Shown here one piece after another: positions 16,155 to 23,545 of a stretch of DNA of 45,157 nt. The stretch comes from a virus. The stretch's first letter is position 1, and every line of letters starts with the position of its first letter. A program made the translations under genes and the position numbers. The notes under the pieces were generated by a model that worked only from the letters and a program-made list of their open reading frames with translations, was not told where the DNA came from and did not search any database. The stretch lies in the IMG/VR virus record IMGVR_UViG_3300030328_004203, positions 1 through 45,157 of that record. The stretch is one strand, 5' to 3'.

Positions 16155-16513
16155 ATTTCTAAATCTGCTATTCCTTTATTTCTTTCTATACTGTGTGAAA
16201 ATGCTGTCAATGTTCCATCTGGCTTTTTATCATTAACAAGATGCCTGACTCCACCGCCTACTCCCATAATTAATTGATCGTAAAATATGTTCATATCAAA
16301 TAATTGTTTTTCTGTGAAGGCTCTAGAGCTTTCTTTTCTTCCTGTTATTAGTATAATGTTATACCCTTTGCCTTCCCATTCATCAATCTTTTCTATAGTG
16401 CCTTCCAAGGGCTTATCATCAGCCTTGTATTCACTGGTTGCTTGGGAAAGTGTGCCTTTATGCTCTATGAGCGTTCCGTCTATATCTAATATAATTGTTT
16501 TTACTGGTGACAT
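16151..16513 (-). CDS. HAD-superfamily phosphatase
   Basis: This protein has 120 residues from the ATG at 16513, which is preceded by AAAAGGA seven bases upstream, one of the few good ribosome-binding sites here. A longer GTG-started frame to 16576 overlaps the previous gene and is less likely. Motif I is IILDIDGTL (nucleophile D10, general acid D12) and motif II is IILITGR. Later HAD motifs are short, as in the small capsule- and LPS-associated HAD proteins. Probable role: removing phosphate from a sugar-phosphate intermediate, for instance a nonulosonate 9-phosphate. The substrate is inferred only from context. Confidence 0.75.
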   Translation of the reverse strand: MSPVKTIILDIDGTLIEHKGTLSQATSEYKADDKPLEGTIEKIDEWEGKGYNIILITGRKESSRAFTEKQLFDMNIFYDQLIMGVGGGVRHLVNDKKPDGTLTAFSHSIERNKGIADLEI

Positions 16514-17157
16514 GAGAAAATCCTTTTCGGTGCTGGCATATCTGTATAAAGAGTAAATTGGTGTCCCGCTTGACACCTAGACAAGCATAATCCTGTTTTT
16601 GAATATGGGTCGCTATCTATATACTTATTGCTTTCATTTGTAGAGACTTTAGCTGGAGTGCAATTAAATACTAAACTATCTTTTATATCTTTTATACTAT
16701 ACCACTCTCTTCTAGTAACTACTGTATAATCTATATTTAACTTTTTTGCTGCATATTGAACTGCTTTAGAGTAGCCTCCTGCGCCTAAAATATAAAGAGA
16801 TGTAATGTTCTTTTCTTTTTGTAGTAAATCTCTAGCAGCAATATAATCTGTATTGTAAGTAGTTGCTTCGCCTTCTTTTATAACTACAGTATTGGCAGCA
16901 CCTATTTCTTTAACCTCGTCTGAAGCGTTCAAGGATAATATTCGGTCATGAGACTTGTAAGGTCTTGATACGGCAAAGCCTTTAAAACCTAGAGCGAAAG
17001 CGCCGTCAACAGCCTTAGAGATGTCAGGTACAGAAAATGACTTATATATTGCATTCATATTATAAAACATGAACGCGTTGTTAAATACGATGCAACCCTT
17101 ATTGCCAGCTTTCTCTGCGAAAGAGGCATAAACTTCTGTGTCTTTATTCAAATACAT
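16501..17157 (-). CDS. Shikimate dehydrogenase-like (AroE-fold) protein
   Basis: The 218-residue protein follows the AroE architecture: an N-terminal substrate domain with KGFAVSRPYKSH (family 'G.nVTiPyK', catalytic K68), EIGAANTVV (family 'iGAvNTvv') and YNTDYIAARD (family 'G.NTD..G', catalytic D104). A Rossmann motif follows, YILGAGGYSKAV (G125, G127, G128), and then FNCTPAKV (family 'inaTp.Gm'). It is about 50 residues shorter than typical AroE and lacks the usual C-terminal helix. Both catalytic residues are kept, so it may be an NAD(P)-dependent dehydrogenase for a cyclitol or keto-sugar. Its position in a sugar operon argues against a role in aromatic amino acid synthesis. Confidence 0.75.
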   Translation of the reverse strand: MYLNKDTEVYASFAEKAGNKGCIVFNNAFMFYNMNAIYKSFSVPDISKAVDGAFALGFKGFAVSRPYKSHDRILSLNASDEVKEIGAANTVVIKEGEATTYNTDYIAARDLLQKEKNITSLYILGAGGYSKAVQYAAKKLNIDYTVVTRREWYSIKDIKDSLVFNCTPAKVSTNESNKYIDSDPYSKTGLCLSRCQAGHQFTLYTDMPAPKRIFSCHQ

Positions 17158-17158
17158 C

Positions 17159-18013
17159 TTATTTGTTTTTAAAGTACAATCTCCTAACCAATGGAAAATC
17201 GTCGTGCGTATAAAACTTTAACTCTAATTTATCTAGTAACCCTGTTTGCTCAAGATGGGCTGGAGCTAACCTGTGGTTTGATATGGTCCCAGCAGAGTCA
17301 ACTACTGAATATTTACCTTTCCATTTTCTATTGGGTTGAGTATATTGATTCAAATACTGAAATAAAGAACAGAACTTATCCATATCATCTGGATTGCCTA
17401 TAAACCATCTATCTATTAAACCTTCATGGTTGTACGGGTAACCGACTAGCTCTATTTTATAACCTTTTTCTTTCTGCTTATCTGTTAAGTCTCCGTTAAC
17501 AACTAAATCTTTCTCAAGGCTATGCCACTTATAGTTAGCTATAGCCTCATTGTTTTTGAATATCCTATTCCAATAACCAGCGTAGAACTTATCTTTATTA
17601 AGCTGGTCGAAGTGAATGTCAGTCTGCCAAGCTACGTCATACCTACCTACATAAACGAAATCGTATTCTTGGCCTGTCTCTTGTTGGTAAGACTTTCTTA
17701 AGAAATTTGCCGCTTGATAGCTGTACCACATATGGTAATGGCCTTGCTTCCTTTCTTCAGTCCCGGTTACATACTCAGGGATATTAAACTTAGGCTCTTT
17801 CTGAAAAAGATAGTGTTTGGGCTTATAAGCATCGATAATGTCATCTTTAAAGTCTACTGAGGAACTGTGACAAAACACATCTACATCATTATTGTCAAAT
17901 AAGTGCTTCTTATACTGTTTATAGCCTAGCTGAAGGACGTCTGTGGACTGGTTGAGACCATACTTTCCACTCTTACCTCCGACCATCCCTATTAGGCAAA
18001 CAGCAACTTTCAT
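17159..18013 (-). CDS. Putative glycosyltransferase-like protein, paralogue of 14242-15123
   Basis: This 284-residue protein is related to the product of 14242-15123 along its whole length: VAVCLIGMVGG start, YKKHLFDNNDVDVF, YKPKHYLF, and the acidic YDFVYVGRYDV. The region PYNHEGLIDRWFIGNPDDMD resembles the part of GT-A transferases that binds the acceptor. Its start lies inside the preceding GatZ-like gene (41-base overlap), and one base separates its stop from the next start. Two diverged copies suggest that two different linkages or sugars are handled. Confidence 0.6.
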   Translation of the reverse strand: MKVAVCLIGMVGGKSGKYGLNQSTDVLQLGYKQYKKHLFDNNDVDVFCHSSSVDFKDDIIDAYKPKHYLFQKEPKFNIPEYVTGTEERKQGHYHMWYSYQAANFLRKSYQQETGQEYDFVYVGRYDVAWQTDIHFDQLNKDKFYAGYWNRIFKNNEAIANYKWHSLEKDLVVNGDLTDKQKEKGYKIELVGYPYNHEGLIDRWFIGNPDDMDKFCSLFQYLNQYTQPNRKWKGKYSVVDSAGTISNHRLAPAHLEQTGLLDKLELKFYTHDDFPLVRRLYFKNK

Positions 18014-18965
18014 TTAATGACTTTATTTTGTTCTCTAGCGCGGAGTTTACCGCTTTATCATCTATATCTGACTCGAAATATATCTGCTTAAACTCACTAG
18101 TATTGTAGATGTAATGGCAACAAACTTCTGTAAGGAGTCTCTTTTCATATTCATCTTGAGGGTCAAAGCCCTCTGATAACCATTTTACCCAAAACTTAGA
18201 ATCAAAGCAAGCTTTAAATAACTCATTAAGCAATTTTTCTTCTTTTATTTGTTTTAGTATTGCTCTTGTTTGCTCTACTGCTAATTCTGGCGCTATGTTT
18301 ATTCCATCTAATCCTAGCTCAAATCTTCTTTTTATTAAATCTGGTTCTAGATAATCTCCATTATGTTCTTTACTTAATAGATTAAAATCTTTGCATACAG
18401 ATACCATGTCTTTGCATCTCTGCTCATCGAATTTACCAGTATTTGTCACACCTAACAATCCTACTCCTGATTGAATTACAGCGAACTTAACAGACTCAAA
18501 CCTTTCTCCTAGATTCTTTTTTAATTTATTTAAAAAATCTTCCAACTCTAAAGCCGAATATTTTCTTATAGCTTCTTCAGTTCCTACTTCGAAAAGGGAA
18601 GACTCATTGATGTTAAGGCTAGTGCCTATTAAAATTGAAGATGTTAAAGCAGCCGTTTCTATGTCTTGAAAAGCTTTCCAAGGGTCTATATGTATTAAGT
18701 CTAGTTTATTTTCAGAATCTTTTATGATAGAGTCAACTCCGTCATCTTTTGAAATTCCCTGACTTGGTCCTCCGTGGTCTCTTTGTATTTTAATCTTTGT
18801 TGAGTTTTTTCTTACATATTCAACAAGAGTTTTCGTGTCTGATACATATCCCCCATCATGATCGACTTGCCTCCTTGAAGGTATTAAACCTAGATCTAAG
18901 CCACTTTTAATGGCTACATCGACTATCTCTCGGCTCATTGGCCCTATGTATAACTTAGGAAGCAT
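17973..18965 (-). CDS. TIM-barrel protein related to GatZ/KbaZ (tagatose-bisphosphate aldolase family)
   Basis: The 330-residue protein has the landmarks of the GatZ/KbaZ family in order: IPSRRQVDHDGGYV (family 'eaTsNQVNqfGGYtG'), IQRDHGGPSQG (family 'GGDHlGPn'), LIHIDPWKAF (family 'kiHlDaS'), FEVGTEEA (family 'igtEvP') and a late HNGDYLEPDLIKRRFELG (family 'h.tDyq.p'). The barrel's metal and phosphate positions are partly altered, so the exact reaction is uncertain. Sugar phosphate aldol chemistry or lysis is likely. It overlaps both neighbours. Confidence 0.65.
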   Translation of the reverse strand: MLPKLYIGPMSREIVDVAIKSGLDLGLIPSRRQVDHDGGYVSDTKTLVEYVRKNSTKIKIQRDHGGPSQGISKDDGVDSIIKDSENKLDLIHIDPWKAFQDIETAALTSSILIGTSLNINESSLFEVGTEEAIRKYSALELEDFLNKLKKNLGERFESVKFAVIQSGVGLLGVTNTGKFDEQRCKDMVSVCKDFNLLSKEHNGDYLEPDLIKRRFELGLDGINIAPELAVEQTRAILKQIKEEKLLNELFKACFDSKFWVKWLSEGFDPQDEYEKRLLTEVCCHYIYNTSEFKQIYFESDIDDKAVNSALENKIKSLNESCCLPNRDGRR

Positions 18966-20496
18966 ATTTATTTAAATAAAATTTACCAAAATAAAACAAA
19001 AACTTTTTAAGCTCTCCTTCGTGTAGTGGAGCCATGTTAATCCAGATTATAGCAGTTAGAAGCTCTACCTTCTTGATGTTATAGCCATTTTCTGTTAAAA
19101 AGTCATACAATACTTCTCTGCATCTATTTAGCTTATCGCTGCGAAAGATATCGACTTCTACTCCTTTTTCGTTAAATTCTAAAGTATAATTATCAGAAGA
19201 AGCAATGTCAAAAGTCATGCTGTGGTTTAGTTTAGCTAAGTCGTAATAGACATCCCCGACTTCAAGGCCTCCAAAGCTCTGTCTCCAATCAATGATGGTA
19301 AATCTACCTTCTTCATCTATAATGTTATCCGTAACACAATCTCCATGAAACTTACAAGCTACTCCATCGGACAACTCTAAAGTTTCGAGTACAGTTGAGA
19401 CAGGTAGACACTTTCTGCCGTTTATAACTTCTTCTTTATCTGATATGCCTGTAGACTCGTCTAATTTAGAAATCCTATCTAGCGTTTTATTAAAATAAAA
19501 TTCGTGACAGGCTTTGGTGAACAGTTCTTTACTAAAGTCGCCATTGTAAAGTTTGTAGCTCTTCCATAAATCTTTAGAACACCAATCAAGAAAAGATCTC
19601 ATTTTTTCTTCATTTATAGTTTTTGATAGAGGCCTTCCTTCTACTTTCTCGTATTTATAAAAACCTCCTGCATACCCTGTTATTCGAGGGGTAATGCCTT
19701 GAAGTTTCATTGATCTAGAAACGCGATCATGGGCTATACTGTGGTCATGAAAAAACTTCACTATCTCATTATTTATAAGATAAATATTTTCTTCTGGCTT
19801 GTCTAGTACGGATATCTCTCCTTTTAGTTTCTCTTTCGCTATCTTTAGTTTAGTGGTGCTTCCTATGTCTAGCCAAGATTCTGTTTGTGATACTATAAAA
19901 GGACAACCAGACTTGGCCATAGCGTTTATAGGCTCGCAATCTGATTGACTGTCTTCTTTTAAATTCTCCCAAAAATCTTTGTAGTCTTTTATTCCGCAAA
20001 TACCTATATAAGATAATACTTTATCTGAGTTTGGAGCCTCTCCTTTTTCTTTAAAGCTTAAAAATATGTTGCCTTGTTTGTCTATCGTTCTGTACTGGTC
20101 ATTGCTTTCTTCGCTACTTCCGATAACCCAATTGGTGTGCGGCTCAGGTATGTTGCTTTCTACTATAGTGTCGCATGAGTTGAAAATAAACGGACACTGT
20201 AAATGCTCCTTCGCTTGCAGCATGGATAAGCCTTGACAGCTTCCTTCGCCTCTGAAGTTTTCAACCTCTACAAAAGTAAACTTTCTTTTTGGGTATACTA
20301 AAGAAAGAAAATCCTTTACTTGATCTTTATAATAACCTAGGGTGACTACTATCTCTATTTCTTCTGGGTAATTATCTAATATGTGACTAATGCAGGGCTT
20401 GTCTCCTACTCTAACTAAAGACTTATTTGTAAAATTAGTGATTTCACCAAGTCTACTACCTATGCCACTAGTGGTTAATAAAACTTTGTATTCCAT
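18955..20496 (-). CDS. Nucleotidyltransferase - sugar/choline kinase fusion
   Basis: This 513-residue two-domain protein begins with a nucleotidyltransferase (about 1-230) carrying TSGIGSRLGEIT and LVRVGDKP, the NTP- and substrate-binding loops of the RmlA/GlmU/LicC type, and NSCDTIV as the metal-binding Asp region. Residues about 240-513 form an aminoglycoside-phosphotransferase/choline-kinase-like domain with HGDCVTDN (H384, D386, N391) and the metal-binding IIDW (D403). A single protein could thus phosphorylate a small molecule and activate it as an NDP derivative, comparable in logic to LicA plus LicC, although these are separate in Haemophilus. The substrate is unknown. It abuts the 2OG dioxygenase gene with no gap. 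Confidence 0.82.
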   Translation of the reverse strand: MEYKVLLTTSGIGSRLGEITNFTNKSLVRVGDKPCISHILDNYPEEIEIVVTLGYYKDQVKDFLSLVYPKRKFTFVEVENFRGEGSCQGLSMLQAKEHLQCPFIFNSCDTIVESNIPEPHTNWVIGSSEESNDQYRTIDKQGNIFLSFKEKGEAPNSDKVLSYIGICGIKDYKDFWENLKEDSQSDCEPINAMAKSGCPFIVSQTESWLDIGSTTKLKIAKEKLKGEISVLDKPEENIYLINNEIVKFFHDHSIAHDRVSRSMKLQGITPRITGYAGGFYKYEKVEGRPLSKTINEEKMRSFLDWCSKDLWKSYKLYNGDFSKELFTKACHEFYFNKTLDRISKLDESTGISDKEEVINGRKCLPVSTVLETLELSDGVACKFHGDCVTDNIIDEEGRFTIIDWRQSFGGLEVGDVYYDLAKLNHSMTFDIASSDNYTLEFNEKGVEVDIFRSDKLNRCREVLYDFLTENGYNIKKVELLTAIIWINMAPLHEGELKKFLFYFGKFYLNKYAS

Positions 20497-21288
20497 TTAA
20501 ATTAATTCTGGGTTTGGGTTTACGACTCCATTTTTTTCAAAACTAGAAGTATACTCTCCATTAATAAAGTCTATTTTCTTAAGAGTGGGTTTGACTCTTA
20601 TATTCACTACGTCTCTGTAGCCTTCTATTATTGGATTAGCTCTATGGCAAGTGTTATTGTTGAATGCAAATGTTGTGCCTTTTGGTCCAGTTACTCTTTG
20701 GGCTTTGTGACCAGAGGACTCTAGCTCTTTAACCTCTTTATTTACTCTTGATCCATTAGGAGCCTTGTTCCATTTTTCTGGCCCTGTCCTGTGAGAATTA
20801 AACATATAGCCTTCCCCGTTAGGTTTTGAAAGGTATTCAAACGGAGAATTATTATCATCTACATCATTTAAATAAATTATATTTTTAACTATCTCGTTTG
20901 GGTTGTTATCATAATGCCATATATAAGAAGAGTCTCTTTCGCACTTTGTTGTTCTGTATATATAAATTTTATCAACATACAAATAGCAGCCGTACATATT
21001 GTCTTCTAAATAAGATACTATGTAGTCAGATAATATATTAAGCTCTTCTGTAAGGTTCCATATATTTGGATATTCAAGCATGATACCTTGCTTTTTGTTG
21101 TCAGTAAAATAATCGAATACTTTATTAGATATAGAAGCTACCGATTTCCCGTAATCTAAACCAAAAGTATTAATAGGGATATGCCTAGCTGGGTTAGAAT
21201 AAAAATCTTCCATCCTAGGAGGAAACGTACCTCTATTATCTTCTCTCCATTTTTCTCTAGAAAGTTGAAAGTATTCTTTATAGTTCAT
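20497..21288 (-). CDS. 2-oxoglutarate/Fe(II)-dependent dioxygenase, PhyH-like
   Basis: The 263-residue protein has the iron-binding facial triad of the double-stranded beta-helix oxygenases: H125-x-D127 (IWHYDNN) and H215 (NTCHRANP), with Arg in YRDVVNIRV for 2-oxoglutarate. The segment GPKGTTFAFNNNTCHR is characteristic of the phytanoyl-CoA dioxygenase-like subgroup. It probably hydroxylates a sugar intermediate or a modified acceptor. It sits between a methyltransferase and the nucleotidyltransferase-kinase and shares a 4-base overlap with the former. Confidence 0.82.
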   Translation of the reverse strand: MNYKEYFQLSREKWREDNRGTFPPRMEDFYSNPARHIPINTFGLDYGKSVASISNKVFDYFTDNKKQGIMLEYPNIWNLTEELNILSDYIVSYLEDNMYGCYLYVDKIYIYRTTKCERDSSYIWHYDNNPNEIVKNIIYLNDVDDNNSPFEYLSKPNGEGYMFNSHRTGPEKWNKAPNGSRVNKEVKELESSGHKAQRVTGPKGTTFAFNNNTCHRANPIIEGYRDVVNIRVKPTLKKIDFINGEYTSSFEKNGVVNPNPELI

Positions 21289-22487
21289 ACTTTAGATCTC
21301 CAGCATACAATTACTGCTCTATACCCACTTGAGTAAGCATCGTAAACAAAAAGGAACCTAACTAAATCAAAAAATTCTAAAAGAAACTCCTCCATGCACT
21401 TTAATGATATGTTCATTAGTTTGTGATCAAATGGAGACTCCATACATAGGTAGTCTGTTTTGCTGGCTATGTTGAACATAAAGTCCTTTGCTCCTTTATT
21501 ATTTGGATATATTTGATGCATTACAGAAGACAAAAGAGTCAAACTGTATTTATCAGTGCTGTTTTTAACAAAGTCAACTGCGTCAGCTTGTATATATTCT
21601 ATGTTGTCTAGGCCTGTTATCTCGTCTCTAATCTCGCAAGATAGTTGTATATCTTCTTTACATAAGTCTACTCCTGTTACAGATGAAGCGCCGGAGAGCC
21701 TAGCTTGGGTTGAAAAGAATCCTTCATTGCATCCTAGATCAAGAACTTTTTTGCCTCTAGCTTTATTCATATAATAGAAGTTAAGCTTTCTGTAGCTGTC
21801 AAAGTTTTTACCATCACTACTATATCCTTCAAAAGTATGGCCATTGTTAAATACATGCCCTTGGTATATTTTACCTTTCCATTTATTATCCCCTCTTGCT
21901 AAATATCTTTTAACAGCGTTATCGAAAATCTTTTTGCAATCTTCTTTGCTGGCTTGAGTTGGAATTTGATATCTGTTTTTGTCTACCTTAAAACGGTGGA
22001 AGTCTATTATTTTATCTCCTACTATATTCTTTTTTTTGCACCATTCGTCTTCTGGGAATAGATTTTCTTCTATAATAGTATTATTGAATTTATTTAATAA
22101 GTTAAGAGACGTTGGAAGCTTCTCTTTTAGAAACTCCTGATCTGGTATTGGAACCCAGCTTGGAAGTGGATGCGAATTGTTTGAATTCTCTAAATGTTGA
22201 ACTTTCATTAAGATATTGTCTGAGTCTATATTGTGATCAATAATTTCTGGGAAAATGTCTAAGCTTTTAGATTTAAAATAATCAAGGTTCTTGCTTGTTT
22301 CAGATAAAGTACCGTACTTACTTTCATTGTCTTTTATAATTTTAAGCCCTGTTCCGTCTTTCATTTTCATATAGTATGCGTCATCACATTCTATTCCGGG
22401 TCCAGCAACTTTCTCTCCATTAAGCATAAACCTAAGTTTACCTTCGTTCTTGCCTGTTTTTTTAAATATTAAATCTGAGACTTTCAT
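21285..22487 (-). CDS. Class I SAM-dependent methyltransferase with kinase-like N-terminal part
   Basis: In this 400-residue protein the C-terminal half has the Rossmann methyltransferase motifs: VLDLGCNEGFF at 248-258 (motif I), VTGVDL near 270-275 (acidic end of strand 2) and IQADAVDF (motif III). The N-terminal half (1-230) has YYMKMKDGTGLKIIKD followed by an all-alpha region with ILMKVQHLE, reminiscent of a protein-kinase-like N-lobe. No catalytic HxD or DFG is seen, so the kinase likeness is tentative. Methylation of a sugar or of the glycan end is likely. It has ATGA overlaps with both neighbours. Confidence 0.78.
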   Translation of the reverse strand: MKVSDLIFKKTGKNEGKLRFMLNGEKVAGPGIECDDAYYMKMKDGTGLKIIKDNESKYGTLSETSKNLDYFKSKSLDIFPEIIDHNIDSDNILMKVQHLENSNNSHPLPSWVPIPDQEFLKEKLPTSLNLLNKFNNTIIEENLFPEDEWCKKKNIVGDKIIDFHRFKVDKNRYQIPTQASKEDCKKIFDNAVKRYLARGDNKWKGKIYQGHVFNNGHTFEGYSSDGKNFDSYRKLNFYYMNKARGKKVLDLGCNEGFFSTQARLSGASSVTGVDLCKEDIQLSCEIRDEITGLDNIEYIQADAVDFVKNSTDKYSLTLLSSVMHQIYPNNKGAKDFMFNIASKTDYLCMESPFDHKLMNISLKCMEEFLLEFFDLVRFLFVYDAYSSGYRAVIVCWRSKV

Positions 22488-23545
22488 AGGAGGTCTTTCA
22501 TTTCTTGTGTTAGCGGAAAATGCTCTTCTGTTATCTCTGATGGCACATTATAATCCTTACCTTCTCCTAGATTATAAATTTTAAAATCAGATACCTCTTG
22601 TAACTTTTTAATATGATCCCAAAAAATTACGAAGTGCCTATCTTGCATTCTGTGTCCGTTATTTAAATACCAATTCGGAGCTTTCTTTTTCCCGTCAAAG
22701 GCATGTGTAAGATCTTTATTTAGATATTTTGGGTTAGGGTTCATGGCGTTTTGGCCATCGTTGCCTACGCTGTAGATTTCAGAGGCTCCTAAATATATCG
22801 CTAGTATTATTAGTTTATGACCTATGCCTAGGTTGGATGAAGACCTAGTATAATTAAAAGATATAGTATCTTTAAACTGTTCGGTGAAATGTCTAATTGT
22901 GTCAAAGTCAAAACACTCTTGTACGAAATTAGTCACCATAGGAAAAGTAAGAAGGCATTCGTTCTTTTTGATAGTCTCTATAAGCTGCTCGTTTTTAAAA
23001 TCTGTTATAGATGAGAAGAGGAGTAGATCTATTTGTTTTTCTGAAAAGTTTTTATTTTTGTAGAACTCATTTACAGTCCATAGATAATCATAATCTATAT
23101 TGTCCCACTTTACGTCACTACTGGAGGGACCTCCTACTGCTATCATAATCTTTTTACCTCTAAATTTTTCGTACTGCTCTGGCTTGCTTAACATCATATC
23201 ACAATTACCGTACTGTAATACGTTAGTATTTCCGTCTGAGGAAAATGGGTAAAATTGTTTAACTTTTTGGATATACTCTTTGTAGAGGAAATCTGTGTAC
23301 CTTCCTCCTTCTGGCATAAAAAAGTTCTGCTCTTTGCCAGCGTTTCTTGGTGTGACATATTGATATTCACTAAAACACTTATCCTCTTCTAGGTCATACC
23401 AAATTCTTCTAGGGTGTATATCAACTGGAATCACGTGCTGAATATAAAGCTTGAGCTTCTCTTCGCTTGCTCCTGAGCTGTGGTCAAACTCTCCGTCTAC
23501 GTAACATAGTACGCAGTTTTTTAATTTCTGTCCTAATTTAAACAT
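22484..23545 (-). CDS. DUF115/MAF-like protein, putative glycosyltransferase (copy 2)
   Basis: This protein has 353 residues from the ATG at 23545, which overlaps the upstream stop as TAATG. A TTG start at 23563 is less likely. The core is KIMIAVGGPSS (nucleotide-binding GGPS motif of the 6-hydroxymethylpterin-pyrophosphokinase-like DUF115 fold), then DYLWTVNEFY, IDLLLFSS, IGHKLIILAIYLGASEIYSVGNDG and KIYNLGEGKDY. Two more copies occur at 26072-26774 and 27610-28275. The fold occurs in MAF proteins, which attach nonulosonic acids to flagellin. Together with the NeuB and NeuA homologues next door, this suggests transfer of a nonulosonic acid. It is the only long copy with an extra N-terminal 120 residues. 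Confidence 0.7.
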   Translation of the reverse strand: MFKLGQKLKNCVLCYVDGEFDHSSGASEEKLKLYIQHVIPVDIHPRRIWYDLEEDKCFSEYQYVTPRNAGKEQNFFMPEGGRYTDFLYKEYIQKVKQFYPFSSDGNTNVLQYGNCDMMLSKPEQYEKFRGKKIMIAVGGPSSSDVKWDNIDYDYLWTVNEFYKNKNFSEKQIDLLLFSSITDFKNEQLIETIKKNECLLTFPMVTNFVQECFDFDTIRHFTEQFKDTISFNYTRSSSNLGIGHKLIILAIYLGASEIYSVGNDGQNAMNPNPKYLNKDLTHAFDGKKKAPNWYLNNGHRMQDRHFVIFWDHIKKLQEVSDFKIYNLGEGKDYNVPSEITEEHFPLTQEMKDLL

